NCBI GenBank assembly: GCA_025964555.1
Contig: JAOPYQ010000034.1
Coordinates: forward strand, 1-64,000
Source: Thermoleophilia bacterium
Lineage (GTDB): Bacteria; Actinomycetota; Thermoleophilia; Gaiellales; SKUG01
DNA length: 64,000 nt
Direction of reading: 5' to 3'
The notes under the pieces were generated by a model. The model had not been told where the DNA came from. It saw only the letters and a program-made list of their open reading frames with translations, and searched no databases. The translations under genes and the position numbers were made by a program. Of the stretch, positions 55,131 to 61,966 are shown piece by piece (positions within the stretch are counted from its first letter, which is position 1; each line of letters starts with the position of its first letter).

Positions 55131-55988
55131 ATGCGCGTCCTCGCACCGACATCCAGCGCGCTCCTGCCGCCCGGCGCTGCCGCCACTGCGACGCCGCACG
55201 TGCCCGGCCCCGAGCTTCCCGCCGTGCCGCCACACCGCCCGGGGCTTCCCGTACCGCCCTCGCTCAGGCAGCTGGATCAGCTCGCCGCAGCCGCGGACCC
55301 CGCGCATCGAAGCGCGGATGGCGCACACCCCTCGACGATGCACAACGCGCACTACTCCAACACGCGCTCGCAGCTGGCCTACGCGCTCACGCACCCGTTC
55401 AACTCGATCGAGGGCGACATCCGCCTGCGCGACGGTGTGCTCGTGATGCAGCACGACGGCGTCTCCGAGCACGACCTCACCTTCGAGCAGTGGGCGACGC
55501 TCGTCGCCACCGCGGGCCGGCACATGCGCCTCGACGTGAAGGAAGCCGCCGCGCTCGCGCCCGTCGAGGAGACCGTGCGCCGGCTCGGCATCCCCGACGG
55601 GATCATGACGTTCAACGTCGGCCTCGGAACCCCGTGGTTCCAGTCGAACATGCCGGCGGAGGCCGTAGCCGCGCTGCGCGCGCGCCACCCGCGCTCGTGG
55701 ATCACCGTCAACCTGCCGCTGCCGACCGGCCCGGTCTACGAGTACGCCGTTCGCGTCGCGCGCCGCATCGGTCCCGAGCGCCTGGGAACGACGATCCTCG
55801 CCACGCACGTGAGCCGCGACGCGGTTCGCAAGCTGCGCGGTGCGTTCGCATTCCTCAATGCGTGGAACGTTCCCGGATGGAAGCCGATCGACGACATCGA
55901 CGCCGAGACCGCGCGCCTGCGTGCGATGGGCGTCAACGGGATGATCGACCTGCGCCGCCGCGACGATCCGCTCGGTTCCGACGATTGA
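55131..55988 (+). CDS. FAM151/menorin-like (GDPD superfamily) protein with Pro-rich N-terminus
   Basis: This 285-residue protein has a Pro/Ala-rich leader (about residues 1-60), then a TIM-barrel GDPD-like domain of the FAM151 (DUF2181) type. It contains HNAHYSNTRSQLAYAL (about 71), SIEGDIRLRDGVLVMQHDG, HMRLDVKEAAALAPVE, GIMTFNVGLG and WNVPGWKPIDD. The paired His and Glu/Asp positions agree with phosphodiester-hydrolase-like active sites. The substrate is unknown; the eukaryotic relatives are also poorly defined. No signal peptide is seen. It lies divergent from ccmA and 58 bp before tRNA-Phe. Confidence 0.75.
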   Translation: MRVLAPTSSALLPPGAAATATPHVPGPELPAVPPHRPGLPVPPSLRQLDQLAAAADPAHRSADGAHPSTMHNAHYSNTRSQLAYALTHPFNSIEGDIRLRDGVLVMQHDGVSEHDLTFEQWATLVATAGRHMRLDVKEAAALAPVEETVRRLGIPDGIMTFNVGLGTPWFQSNMPAEAVAALRARHPRSWITVNLPLPTGPVYEYAVRVARRIGPERLGTTILATHVSRDAVRKLRGAFAFLNAWNVPGWKPIDDIDAETARLRAMGVNGMIDLRRRDDPLGSDD

Positions 55989-56046
55989 CCCGAAAATCTG
56001 CAGCCGCTGCGCCGCTCGCGGGCGACTGGTACCATTCTCCGACCCA

Positions 56047-56119
56047 GGCCGGGTAGCTCAGCTGGTAGAGCACACGACTGAAAATCGTGGGGTCGTGAGT
56101 TCAAGTCTCACCCCGGCCA
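56047..56119 (+). tRNA. tRNA-Phe (GAA)
   Basis: This is a 73-nt cloverleaf: acceptor GGCCGGG/CCCGGCC, D arm GCTC...GAGC, anticodon stem CACGA/TCGTG with loop CTGAAAA (anticodon GAA) and T arm GTGAG-TTCAAGT-CTCAC. CCA is not encoded. Its 3' end is the left boundary of the probable integrated element. Confidence 0.96.
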
Positions 56120-56128
56120 CTTCGGAAG

Positions 56129-56151
56129 CCCTCGCCTCGGCGGGGGTTTCT
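56129..56151 (+). terminator. Terminator after tRNA-Phe
   Basis: A 7-bp stem (CCCTCGC 56129-56135 with GCGGGGG 56140-56146, one G-U pair) and 4-nt loop are followed by TTTCT. Confidence 0.6.
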
Positions 56152-56225
56152 GCGTTCCACGGGGATTTTCAGCGCCCCCTCTCACAAACGTCTCGATTCG
56201 TTCAGATGCAGGGACGAACGTGCGC

Positions 56226-56247
56226 GATGGATCAGAGATGGATCAGA
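56226..56247. repeat. Tandem 11-bp direct repeat near the tRNA junction
   Basis: Two perfect adjacent copies of GATGGATCAGA (56226-56236, 56237-56247) lie about 110 bp inside the tRNA 3' end. Their position and length resemble integrase arm-binding sites. Confidence 0.6.
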
Positions 56248-56254
56248 AGAAGAG

Positions 56255-56278
56255 CGGCCCCCGCCAAAGCAGGGGCCG
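56255..56278 (-). terminator. Hairpin downstream of the DUF1508 gene
   Basis: A 7-bp perfect stem (CGGCCCC 56255-56261 with GGGGCCG 56272-56278) and 10-nt loop are followed on the reverse strand by CTCTTCTTCT. It lies 24 nt after the stop at 56302. Confidence 0.55.
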
Positions 56279-56301
56279 ACTCGCTTTCGCGCGTCTAGGA
56301 G

Positions 56302-56475
56302 CTATTCCTCTACGGCTGCAGTTCCTGCCGACGCCTTGACCGTCCGCGCGGCGGCCTTCGCGCCGCTGCGGGTGCTGAAGGCTTCGCCCGATGAGGCGAT
56401 TTTCTCGCCGTTTGCTGCGACGAGCCGCCAGCGGTAGTGCCCTGCGATATCGGTGTAGATCCTGAATGTGGCCAT
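56302..56475 (-). CDS. YegP-type DUF1508 small protein
   Basis: This 57-residue protein is a single DUF1508 unit: FRIYTDIAGHYRWRLVAANGEKIASSGEAFSTRSGAKAA (read in parts). It matches the common YegP pattern F-x-I-Y-x-D-x-x-G-x-Y-R-W-R-L. These small beta-rich proteins are widespread and functionally undefined. AAAGGAA upstream supports ATG 56475. It ends in an Ala/Glu tail. Confidence 0.82.
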   Translation of the reverse strand: MATFRIYTDIAGHYRWRLVAANGEKIASSGEAFSTRSGAKAAARTVKASAGTAAVEE

Positions 56476-56536
56476 GGTGATGGCGTTCCTTTCGTGTTGG
56501 TTGCTTTCGCAAGCACGCACACGAGCGCAGTGAAAT

Positions 56537-56560
56537 GCCAATCTCGACAACGCCCGTATG
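56537..56560. repeat. 24-bp direct repeat, copy 1
   Basis: The sequence from 56537 to 56560 begins GCCAATCTCGACAACG and ends CGTATG. It matches 56672-56695 at 23 of 24 positions (C/T at position 18). Confidence 0.8.
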
Positions 56561-56671
56561 AATACCTACTCCCGAAAGTATGGGTCGAGTAGCGGACGCA
56601 TACCGTCTTCTTGTCGAACGACCTAGCCGATGGTGGTGCTGCGTCCGGAGCGACCGGGCATACTTGAGAAA

Positions 56672-56695
56672 GCCAATCTCGACAACGCTCGTATG
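56672..56695. repeat. 24-bp direct repeat, copy 2
   Basis: This is the partner of 56537-56560, 135 bp apart, in the same orientation. Its end merges with a TATGGT -10-like hexamer. Confidence 0.8.
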
Positions 56696-56730
56696 GTCAG
56701 GCGGAGTCCGTCCTCGACTAGGATCGTTGC

Positions 56731-56766
56731 AAGCGCCATTGTCCCTCGCGGCAATGGCGCTTTTTT
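56731..56766 (+). terminator. Strong rho-independent terminator
   Basis: AAGCGCCATTG (56731-56741) pairs perfectly over 11 bp with CAATGGCGCTT (56752-56762). The loop is 10 nt, and a run of six T follows at 56761-56766. Confidence 0.9.
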
Positions 56767-56858
56767 GTGGAACCAGCAGACCCCGCTATGCCGAGCCGTG
56801 AAGGATCAGGGATCGTCCCTGCTGCATGTGGGCTTCAGCAAGCGGGTACGGCGCAGAC

Positions 56859-57182
56859 ATGTCCCTCGCGCACGAACATCTGTCTGACCTAACGCATCGC
56901 CCCGTTCATGGCGATGTCTGGATCCGTCTGGATCGAGCGGGCGAAGCACTTGAGCGAATCATTGCGGGAGGCTGGGTGATCTTGGGCATCGACGGAGCCG
57001 TGGAACACGACGACGGCAAGTTCACCCCGCCTACCGACCTCATCGAGGACTTCTGTATCGGCAAACAGATTCCGACTGCCGAGAAGTCGCACTGGCTCGC
57101 GCGTGAAACGCTCGGTGAGTGGTGCGACGACCCACGCGCCGAACGCATGATGGTGAGCTTCGTCCTTCGTGAAGGTTCGTGA
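56859..57182 (+). CDS. Hypothetical protein
   Basis: This 107-residue soluble protein is of unrecognised family. It has mixed alpha/beta character (DVWIRLDRAGEALERIIAGGWVILGIDG, read in part) and an acidic middle. It ends MMVSFVLREGS. ATG 56859 (MSLAHEHLSD) is preferred; ATG 56826 would add 11 residues, and neither has a ribosome binding site. The next gene overlaps its stop (GTGA), implying a joint function. Confidence 0.6.
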   Translation: MSLAHEHLSDLTHRPVHGDVWIRLDRAGEALERIIAGGWVILGIDGAVEHDDGKFTPPTDLIEDFCIGKQIPTAEKSHWLARETLGEWCDDPRAERMMVSFVLREGS

Positions 57183-57946
57183 ACGAGGTGCGAGGGGCGC
57201 GGAGAATCTGCCTTGTGATCCTGACGACGTTCGCGTGCGTCCCCGACATCGCGCACGCGGCGACAGCAACTCCCTCAAGGCGCGATGGTCCAGTGACAGT
57301 GGTTATCAAGGACCGACCCCGCACAGATTGGACCCCGCTCTGGGCTGCGCTCGTCGGCGTTGGGGGCGTGATCGTCGGCGGATACGTTACGGGCCGCGTC
57401 CAACTTAGGGCTGCACGCGAAAACTTCGCCGCTCAGCGACGGATCGCGGAGGAGGACTTTGAACGGCACGCAGCGGCAACGGCATTTCAGTACCAACGGG
57501 AGATCGCGGAGGAGTTCCCGACGATTGCAAAGCGATTCGTCGAAGCCGCACGCGCCGTGCAAACCCAAATCGGCGCTGCTTACGGCGCTGGTGGCGATCC
57601 GCCTGACGGTGTATTCCGGGCGGTGACGTTCGCAACGTCGCCGATCCAGACGGCGCAGGCAGACTTGAAGCGTCTCATCCACAGATGTCGTGACGCGGAG
57701 TTGCTGGACCACGCATCCACGCTCCGCGCGCAGGTGAGCAGCATCGCGTTCGATGACCCGGTCCCTAACACGGCGCATGCGTATATGACGGCGTCCATGG
57801 ACTCGCTGATTGCCGCGTGGCAGACGGAAGACAAGGTGTCGAAGCGGGCTGGCGAGATCCTCCGAGGCGACCCTCTACTCTCCCGGCAGGAGTACCTCAG
57901 GCGACTGGTTCAAGCGAATCCCGCCGTTGATGATGCCGACGAATAA
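57179..57946 (+). CDS. Hypothetical membrane-anchored protein
   Basis: This 255-residue protein has an N-terminal signal-like segment (ICLVILTTFACVPDIAHA) and a second hydrophobic helix (TPLWAALVGVGGVIVGGYVTG, about residue 55). A long helical cytoplasmic or extracytoplasmic region follows (RVQLRAARENFAAQRRIAEEDFERHAAATAFQYQ, in part). The layout, a short anchor then a charged helical domain, recalls small membrane sensors in phage and defence loci, but no family is recognised. GTG 57179 overlaps the upstream stop. Confidence 0.7.
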   Translation: MNEVRGARRICLVILTTFACVPDIAHAATATPSRRDGPVTVVIKDRPRTDWTPLWAALVGVGGVIVGGYVTGRVQLRAARENFAAQRRIAEEDFERHAAATAFQYQREIAEEFPTIAKRFVEAARAVQTQIGAAYGAGGDPPDGVFRAVTFATSPIQTAQADLKRLIHRCRDAELLDHASTLRAQVSSIAFDDPVPNTAHAYMTASMDSLIAAWQTEDKVSKRAGEILRGDPLLSRQEYLRRLVQANPAVDDADE

Positions 57947-58005
57947 CAGTCCACTATTCGAAAAGCACTAGGCTCGCGCTGACTGTCCCGAACGATGGAG
58001 CCACG

Positions 58006-59364
58006 TTGTCCGCCACTGATCCGTCCCGCCCCGCTCGAAGCTCGCAGAAGGTCCCGATGTTCGGGGCGAGAAAGCGGGTCGCTGAACTCGCTGTGGAGGC
58101 CGACCAGCTTGAGGCGCAGCTTGTCGAGCTTGGCGCGATGGACGTGGTGGAGCTTGAGAAGCGCAAGGCGATCCTGAAGGGGGAGATCGCGCAGCAGGAG
58201 CGCAAGCTCACGGCTGATCGAGAAGCGGCCGTACTCGCTCAGTCGAACGCTCTCGCCAAGATCGCGCGTGACATCGAGGCCAGCACCGCGCGGCTCAAGG
58301 AGCTTCGTGAGGACGTTATCGAGACCGCGGAAGCGGCGCTGATGCAGGAGGCGGGTGTCTACGAGTACCGACACCCGGTAGATGACGCGGTCGCGTTCAA
58401 GGCTCAGCTTGAGACCGTGAAGGCTCGCATCAAGGACATGGTGAAGAAGGACGGCGGAGCGATCACCGCCGCCAAGGGCTGGACCGTCAACGGGTCTGAG
58501 GCGCAGGGCCGCAAGATGGTGGCCGACTTCTCGAAGCTCATGCTCCGTGCGTACAACGCGGAGGCCGACAACCTCGTGCGCGGCATGAAGCCCTACAAGC
58601 TCGACACGTCGATGGAGCGGCTGAGGAAGGTCGCGCTCACCATCGAGCGCCTCGGCAAGACCATGAGCATCGAGGTCAATGACCGCTACGAGGCGTTGCG
58701 GAACGAGGAGCTTTCGCTCACGGCCGACTACATCAACAAGCTGGCTGAGGAGAAGGACGCGGAGCGCGAGGAGAAGGCGCGTCTGCGTGAGGAGAAGAAG
58801 GCTCAGCAGGAGTTCGAGAAGCAGCGCGAGAAGCTGCTGAAGGAAAAGCAGCACTACGCCAACGCGCTGGAGACGCTGATTGCGAATGGCGACGAAGAAG
58901 GCGCGGCACGGCTTCGCGCTCAGATGGAGGACGTGGAGAAGGCAATCGCTGACGTGGACTACCGGGCGGCGAATATCCGTGCGGGCTACGTCTACGTGAT
59001 CTCGAACGTCGGCGCGTTCGGCCAGCGCATGGTCAAGATCGGCATGACGCGCCGGCTGGAACCGTTGGACCGTATCCGCGAACTCAGCGATGCCAGTGTG
59101 CCATTCAACTTCGATGTACACACGTTGTTCTTCTCCGAGGACGCGGTGAACGTGGAGACGAGCCTGCACCAGCACTTCGCAGATCGCCGCGTCAACCGGG
59201 TGAATCTGCGGCGTGAGTATTTCTACGCCACGCCGGTCGAGGTGCGGGACGCGCTGCTGGACCTCGCTGGTGAGGTGCTGCACTTCGATGAGACGCCGGA
59301 GGCCGTCGAGTACAACCAGAGCATTGGCGAAGCGGCCGAGGTGCCTGTCGCCTTGCCGGTGTAG
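58006..59364 (+). CDS. DUF4041 coiled-coil protein with C-terminal GIY-YIG (T5orf172) nuclease domain
   Basis: This 452-residue protein has an N-terminal coiled coil (about 25-105, VEADQLEAQLVELGAMDVVELEKR, in part). The middle DUF4041-type helical domain spans about 115-235 (AALMQEAGVYEYRHPVDDAVAFKAQL in part). A second charged coiled coil (AEEKDAEREEKARLREEKK) runs to about 320. The C-terminal T5orf172/GIY-YIG domain (about 326-420) has GYVYVISN and MVKIGMTRRLEPLDRIREL, then ETSLHQHF. Such proteins occur in phages, prophages and islands. The nuclease fold is clear; the biological role is undefined. The start is TTG 58006 with TGGAG 6 nt upstream; ATG 58057 is an alternative. Confidence 0.85.
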   Translation: MSATDPSRPARSSQKVPMFGARKRVAELAVEADQLEAQLVELGAMDVVELEKRKAILKGEIAQQERKLTADREAAVLAQSNALAKIARDIEASTARLKELREDVIETAEAALMQEAGVYEYRHPVDDAVAFKAQLETVKARIKDMVKKDGGAITAAKGWTVNGSEAQGRKMVADFSKLMLRAYNAEADNLVRGMKPYKLDTSMERLRKVALTIERLGKTMSIEVNDRYEALRNEELSLTADYINKLAEEKDAEREEKARLREEKKAQQEFEKQREKLLKEKQHYANALETLIANGDEEGAARLRAQMEDVEKAIADVDYRAANIRAGYVYVISNVGAFGQRMVKIGMTRRLEPLDRIRELSDASVPFNFDVHTLFFSEDAVNVETSLHQHFADRRVNRVNLRREYFYATPVEVRDALLDLAGEVLHFDETPEAVEYNQSIGEAAEVPVALPV

Positions 59365-59369
59365 TTGAC

Positions 59370-59732
59370 GTGCCTGCCGACAACAACTTCCTAGAGCCGC
59401 TAAGCCAAGAACTATTGAGCCGTGCGCGAATCATCGGGAATGACGCCTGCTGGAGGCTCGCAGACATCGAGGCAACCCTCGACTTCTTGCGGGACCACGA
59501 CCAATACATACTCGGGCTGGAGCGGTTCGAGTTCACACGCTGGCCGGGAAACCCTATGGTGTCGGCGGTCTCGGGATACGCGAGTGGCCTCACCGTTGCC
59601 GAGTACCACCAACTTGCTCTTGCTGATGTTCGCTCTGGCAAGTTCGTGCCTGACGACTGGGTGAACGTCACTTGGGCGTCTGGGGAATGGCTCGCTAGCT
59701 TGCGCGGCCGTTCTCACCCCGAATCACCGTAG
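59370..59732 (+). CDS. Hypothetical protein
   Basis: This 120-residue soluble protein is of unrecognised family (LSQELLSRARIIGNDACWRLADIEATLDFL, in part; GRSHPESP end). It follows the DUF4041 gene after 5 nt and is probably co-expressed. GTG 59370 is the likely start; no ribosome binding site is visible, so translation may be coupled. Confidence 0.6.
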   Translation: MPADNNFLEPLSQELLSRARIIGNDACWRLADIEATLDFLRDHDQYILGLERFEFTRWPGNPMVSAVSGYASGLTVAEYHQLALADVRSGKFVPDDWVNVTWASGEWLASLRGRSHPESP

Positions 59733-59735
59733 CGG

Positions 59736-59945
59736 CTACAACGCCCCACCCACGCCGAGCAGGCCCCGCACAGTGGCTCTCAGTACGCCCTCCGTCAACA
59801 CCAAGGCGAGGATGTCAAGGCCGAGCATTGCGGCGAGGCTGCCGAGGCCGATGTATTCGATGGTGGAGGGCGCGGGCTTGGGGTCCAAGCCTCGATCATC
59901 GGCGGTAGCGTCAGACGTGTCTGTGCCAAAAGTGTGCCGAGTCAT
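59736..59945 (-). CDS. Small membrane protein (hypothetical)
   Basis: This 69-residue protein has a hydrophilic N-terminus and a single hydrophobic stretch (YIGLGSLAAMLGLDILALVL). It ends in a Gly-rich tail. It is convergent with the gene ending at 59732 and divergent from the gene at 59978, which makes it fit the layout. No family is recognised, and the shortness lowers confidence. Confidence 0.45.
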   Translation of the reverse strand: MTRHTFGTDTSDATADDRGLDPKPAPSTIEYIGLGSLAAMLGLDILALVLTEGVLRATVRGLLGVGGAL

Positions 59946-59951
59946 GCGGGA

Positions 59952-59971
59952 CTACTGCCGTTGGGTATACG
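59952..59971 (+). promoter_or_regulatory. Shared leaderless promoter element, copy 1
   Basis: CTACTGCCGTTGGGTAT (59952-59968) matches 61941-61957 at 16 of 17 positions. Both copies end 9 nt before a start codon. TATACG (59966-59971) is the probable -10, 6 nt before ATG 59978. Confidence 0.55.
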
Positions 59972-59977
59972 TCCTAC

Positions 59978-60841
59978 ATGGCGACCAGAGGACCGCTCGA
60001 CGACCCGGAGAAGCGTACGCGCGCGTTGAGTAGGGCCAGCCCGATTGCGGACTTGGTCGGGCACCAGCTTGACGCCGTGGAATACGCATACTCGGAGTGG
60101 CCGATACCTGATATTTGGATTGGGGATGGTTTCGAGGCGGCGGAAATGGTTGTCCTGAGAACCGCCGATAGCGAGCGAGTTGTGTGGATCTCCGAAGGTG
60201 GGGGCGACACATTGGCCGTAGATTCGAACTTGAGTGAAGTGTCGCCGGGTAGCCAAACTGGCGTCCTACCCGTTTCCGACCGGCCGGTGTGGAGGGCAGT
60301 CATTGGCTCGACCATTCTTGGCGTGCGGGTCTTGAGCGAGATCGGCGGTCCGTGGCTGCAATCCATCGAGCTGCGCTTCGACAACGGTCAATCGCGCGTG
60401 ATCTGCGGCTTCACCTTCGAGGAGGGTTCCGTGGCCTCCTTCCGTCGCACGTGGATGGACGACCTTGCGGTGATGGATACGACGCTAGAGGATTTCGGCT
60501 CCCACGGCCGCGACATCATTCCGATCCGCTATTTGTCCGACCAAAGCTCTGAGGTGGGCACCCCCGCACATGGCGTCGGACGCGGCCGGAAGGCACTCGC
60601 CACCGCTGTCACGGTTGTCGCTTCGGCGGCGTACTTCCTGATGACCGCGACGAGTGAATACCGCTTTCACGAAGCGGTCTTCTGGACGATGGTTCTCGCC
60701 GCGCCGATCCTGTTCGCCCTAGGACCACGCAAGGGGTTGCTACAGCGCCTCGGCCTCGGCTTCGCGTGGATGGTCACGGTCACGCTCGTCACGATGCTGG
60801 CGGTGTTGGGCGTGATCTTGGTCGCCAGCTTGATGGGGTGA
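59978..60841 (+). CDS. Hypothetical protein with C-terminal membrane helices
   Basis: This 287-residue protein has an N-terminal soluble beta-rich domain of about 200 residues (IADLVGHQLDAVEYAYSEWPIPDIWIG, in part). Three C-terminal transmembrane helices follow (ATAVTVVASAAYFLMTA, AVFWTMVLAAPILFALG, WMVTVTLVTMLAVLGVILVA). No family is recognised. ATG 59978 is leaderless, behind the shared promoter element also found before 61967. Confidence 0.7.
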   Translation: MATRGPLDDPEKRTRALSRASPIADLVGHQLDAVEYAYSEWPIPDIWIGDGFEAAEMVVLRTADSERVVWISEGGGDTLAVDSNLSEVSPGSQTGVLPVSDRPVWRAVIGSTILGVRVLSEIGGPWLQSIELRFDNGQSRVICGFTFEEGSVASFRRTWMDDLAVMDTTLEDFGSHGRDIIPIRYLSDQSSEVGTPAHGVGRGRKALATAVTVVASAAYFLMTATSEYRFHEAVFWTMVLAAPILFALGPRKGLLQRLGLGFAWMVTVTLVTMLAVLGVILVASLMG

Positions 60842-60904
60842 CGCGGCTTTCTGCGTAGAAAGAGCTCGACCGCGAAGTTCTCAGATTTGGCAGCGGATCC
60901 AAGG

Positions 60905-60931
60905 GCCCTCTGAAGGGGTCTTTCTGAGGGC
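60905..60931. repeat. Imperfect inverted repeat after the gene ending at 60841
   Basis: GCCCTCTGAA (60905-60914) and TTCTGAGGGC (60922-60931) pair over 9 of 10 positions with a 7-nt loop. There is no T-tract. It may be a weak terminator or processing hairpin. Confidence 0.4.
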
Positions 60932-61044
60932 GGAAACCGGATTTGTTTGTTCGCGGATCGCGGGACGAATGCGGCTCGAACGTTTTTCGTCCGGGCTCGG
61001 CCTGATGGACTCGGCTCCGGTCGCCCAAATGCCGATGGGCCCGC

Positions 61045-61503
61045 ATGTTCCAACCACGCGAACTTCGCGGAGCCGATGAGCTACAAGCCCGAGCCAACGA
61101 GTTGTATATTCGTGCGCTGGATCACTCGCTCGGCGCTGAAGCGTCGGACCTGCCACGACTTCGGGTCGGCCTCGACGCCGCGCATCAGATGCTAATGATG
61201 TACCCACCCGAATCAGACGATGCGTGGGACAAGTGCGTCGCGGTGTGTGAGCGTGCGCTTCAAGTTTCGGAGGCATCGAGCAATGTTACGGAGAGCCTCG
61301 CGCTCGGACTTCAAGCTGCCCAACTTGTGACGATTCTGCGGGGTGCGAGCGGGCATCTGAATGGACCGCCGATGACTATCATCACGGACAACCGGGAGCT
61401 TGGGGGCTTCGCCCACCCGAGCCCCGAGGAACTCGACGCAGCGTCTAGTCCAAAGCTGACGAGTACCGAACCTTCGACTTGGCTCCTAGAGGACGCCGAG
61501 TAG
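61045..61503 (+). CDS. Hypothetical protein
   Basis: This 152-residue soluble protein is rich in Ala and Leu helices (ADELQARANELYIRALDHSLG, LALGLQAAQLVTILRGASG, in parts) with an acidic end. The first 100 residues could be an alpha-helical bundle or TPR-like repeat. No family is recognised. ATG 61045 lacks a ribosome binding site and a clear promoter box. The gene is convergent with the zinc-ribbon gene (6-bp gap). Confidence 0.55.
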   Translation: MFQPRELRGADELQARANELYIRALDHSLGAEASDLPRLRVGLDAAHQMLMMYPPESDDAWDKCVAVCERALQVSEASSNVTESLALGLQAAQLVTILRGASGHLNGPPMTIITDNRELGGFAHPSPEELDAASSPKLTSTEPSTWLLEDAE

Positions 61504-61509
61504 CTGGCG

Positions 61510-61872
61510 TCACGGCCGCCGCACCTTCCGCACCCGACTTCGCCAATCCCGAAAGTTGCCGTACCGCAGGCGCTCGTCATCCAAGCCGGGAAGCTCGGTT
61601 GCCCACGGCTGGCGCAGGGGCTCGTCGTCTAGGGCGAGCCAGTCCCTCGTGACACGGGCGCGACCGCTGAGTTCCCAAAACAGGTCTGACATATCGCGCG
61701 GCAACTGCACCGCGTGTCCGCACACCTGACACCTGTGGAACGACGTGATCGCAGCTTGGTCATTCGCGTCGAGCAAGTTCTTATCGACGGGGACGGTCAG
61801 GCACCCGCACCCGTAACACGGCCACCTCAGGAGGTAGGGGCCGTGCTTATCGTGGTGCAGCGGCTCCAGCAT
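61510..61872 (-). CDS. Small zinc-ribbon protein
   Basis: This 120-residue protein has two Cys pairs, PCYGCGCLTV (about 18) and HRCQVCGHAVQL (about 47), forming a probable zinc ribbon. An Asp/Arg-rich C-terminal part ends VRKVRRP. It may bind nucleic acid, but no family is recognised. TACCGT 6 nt before ATG 61872 indicates leaderless expression. Confidence 0.7.
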   Translation of the reverse strand: MLEPLHHDKHGPYLLRWPCYGCGCLTVPVDKNLLDANDQAAITSFHRCQVCGHAVQLPRDMSDLFWELSGRARVTRDWLALDDEPLRQPWATELPGLDDERLRYGNFRDWRSRVRKVRRP

Positions 61873-61878
61873 CCGGCG

Positions 61879-61884
61879 ACGGTA
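61879..61884 (-). promoter_or_regulatory. Leaderless -10 hexamer for the zinc-ribbon gene
   Basis: Reverse-strand TACCGT lies exactly 6 nt before ATG 61872. Confidence 0.45.
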
Positions 61885-61940
61885 GCGGGATCTAGTCGCA
61901 GCTGCTCGCGCCTTTCCTAATCGGGGAAGGCTGTTCGGGG

Positions 61941-61960
61941 CTATTGCCGTTGGGTATCAT
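61941..61960 (+). promoter_or_regulatory. Shared leaderless promoter element, copy 2
   Basis: CTATTGCCGTTGGGTAT (61941-61957) is the partner of 59952-59968. TATCAT (61955-61960) is a good -10, exactly 6 nt before GTG 61967. Confidence 0.6.
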
Positions 61961-61966
61961 CCCGAA

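Larger units (their letters stand above)
56561..56766 (+). ncRNA. Candidate small RNA ending at a strong terminator
   Basis: No convincing coding frame lies here, but the DNA is structured. CTACTC (56566-56571) pairs with GAGTAG (56587-56592), with CCC/GGG inside. The region ends in a strong rho-independent terminator at 56731-56766 that belongs to no recognised upstream gene on this strand. The second 24-bp repeat lies inside the interval. The RNA 5' end could be near either repeat: the second is followed by TATGGT (56692-56697). Confidence 0.35.

Noticed and set aside
55985-56035. TTGACC and TACCAT upstream of tRNA-Phe as a full promoter
   Set aside because: The two hexamers are 39 bp apart, far outside the usual spacer. 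Only TACCAT could be a -10 box.
56580-56801. Rightward 73-residue frame between the 24-bp repeats
   Set aside because: It runs through the strong terminator at 56731-56766 and has shadow-like composition, so an RNA is more likely than a protein.
60842-61044. Leftward frames opposite the end of the gene at 59978
   Set aside because: They overlap a supported gene, lack promoters and have Arg/Ser/Pro-rich composition. Only weak inverted repeats are seen in this gap.
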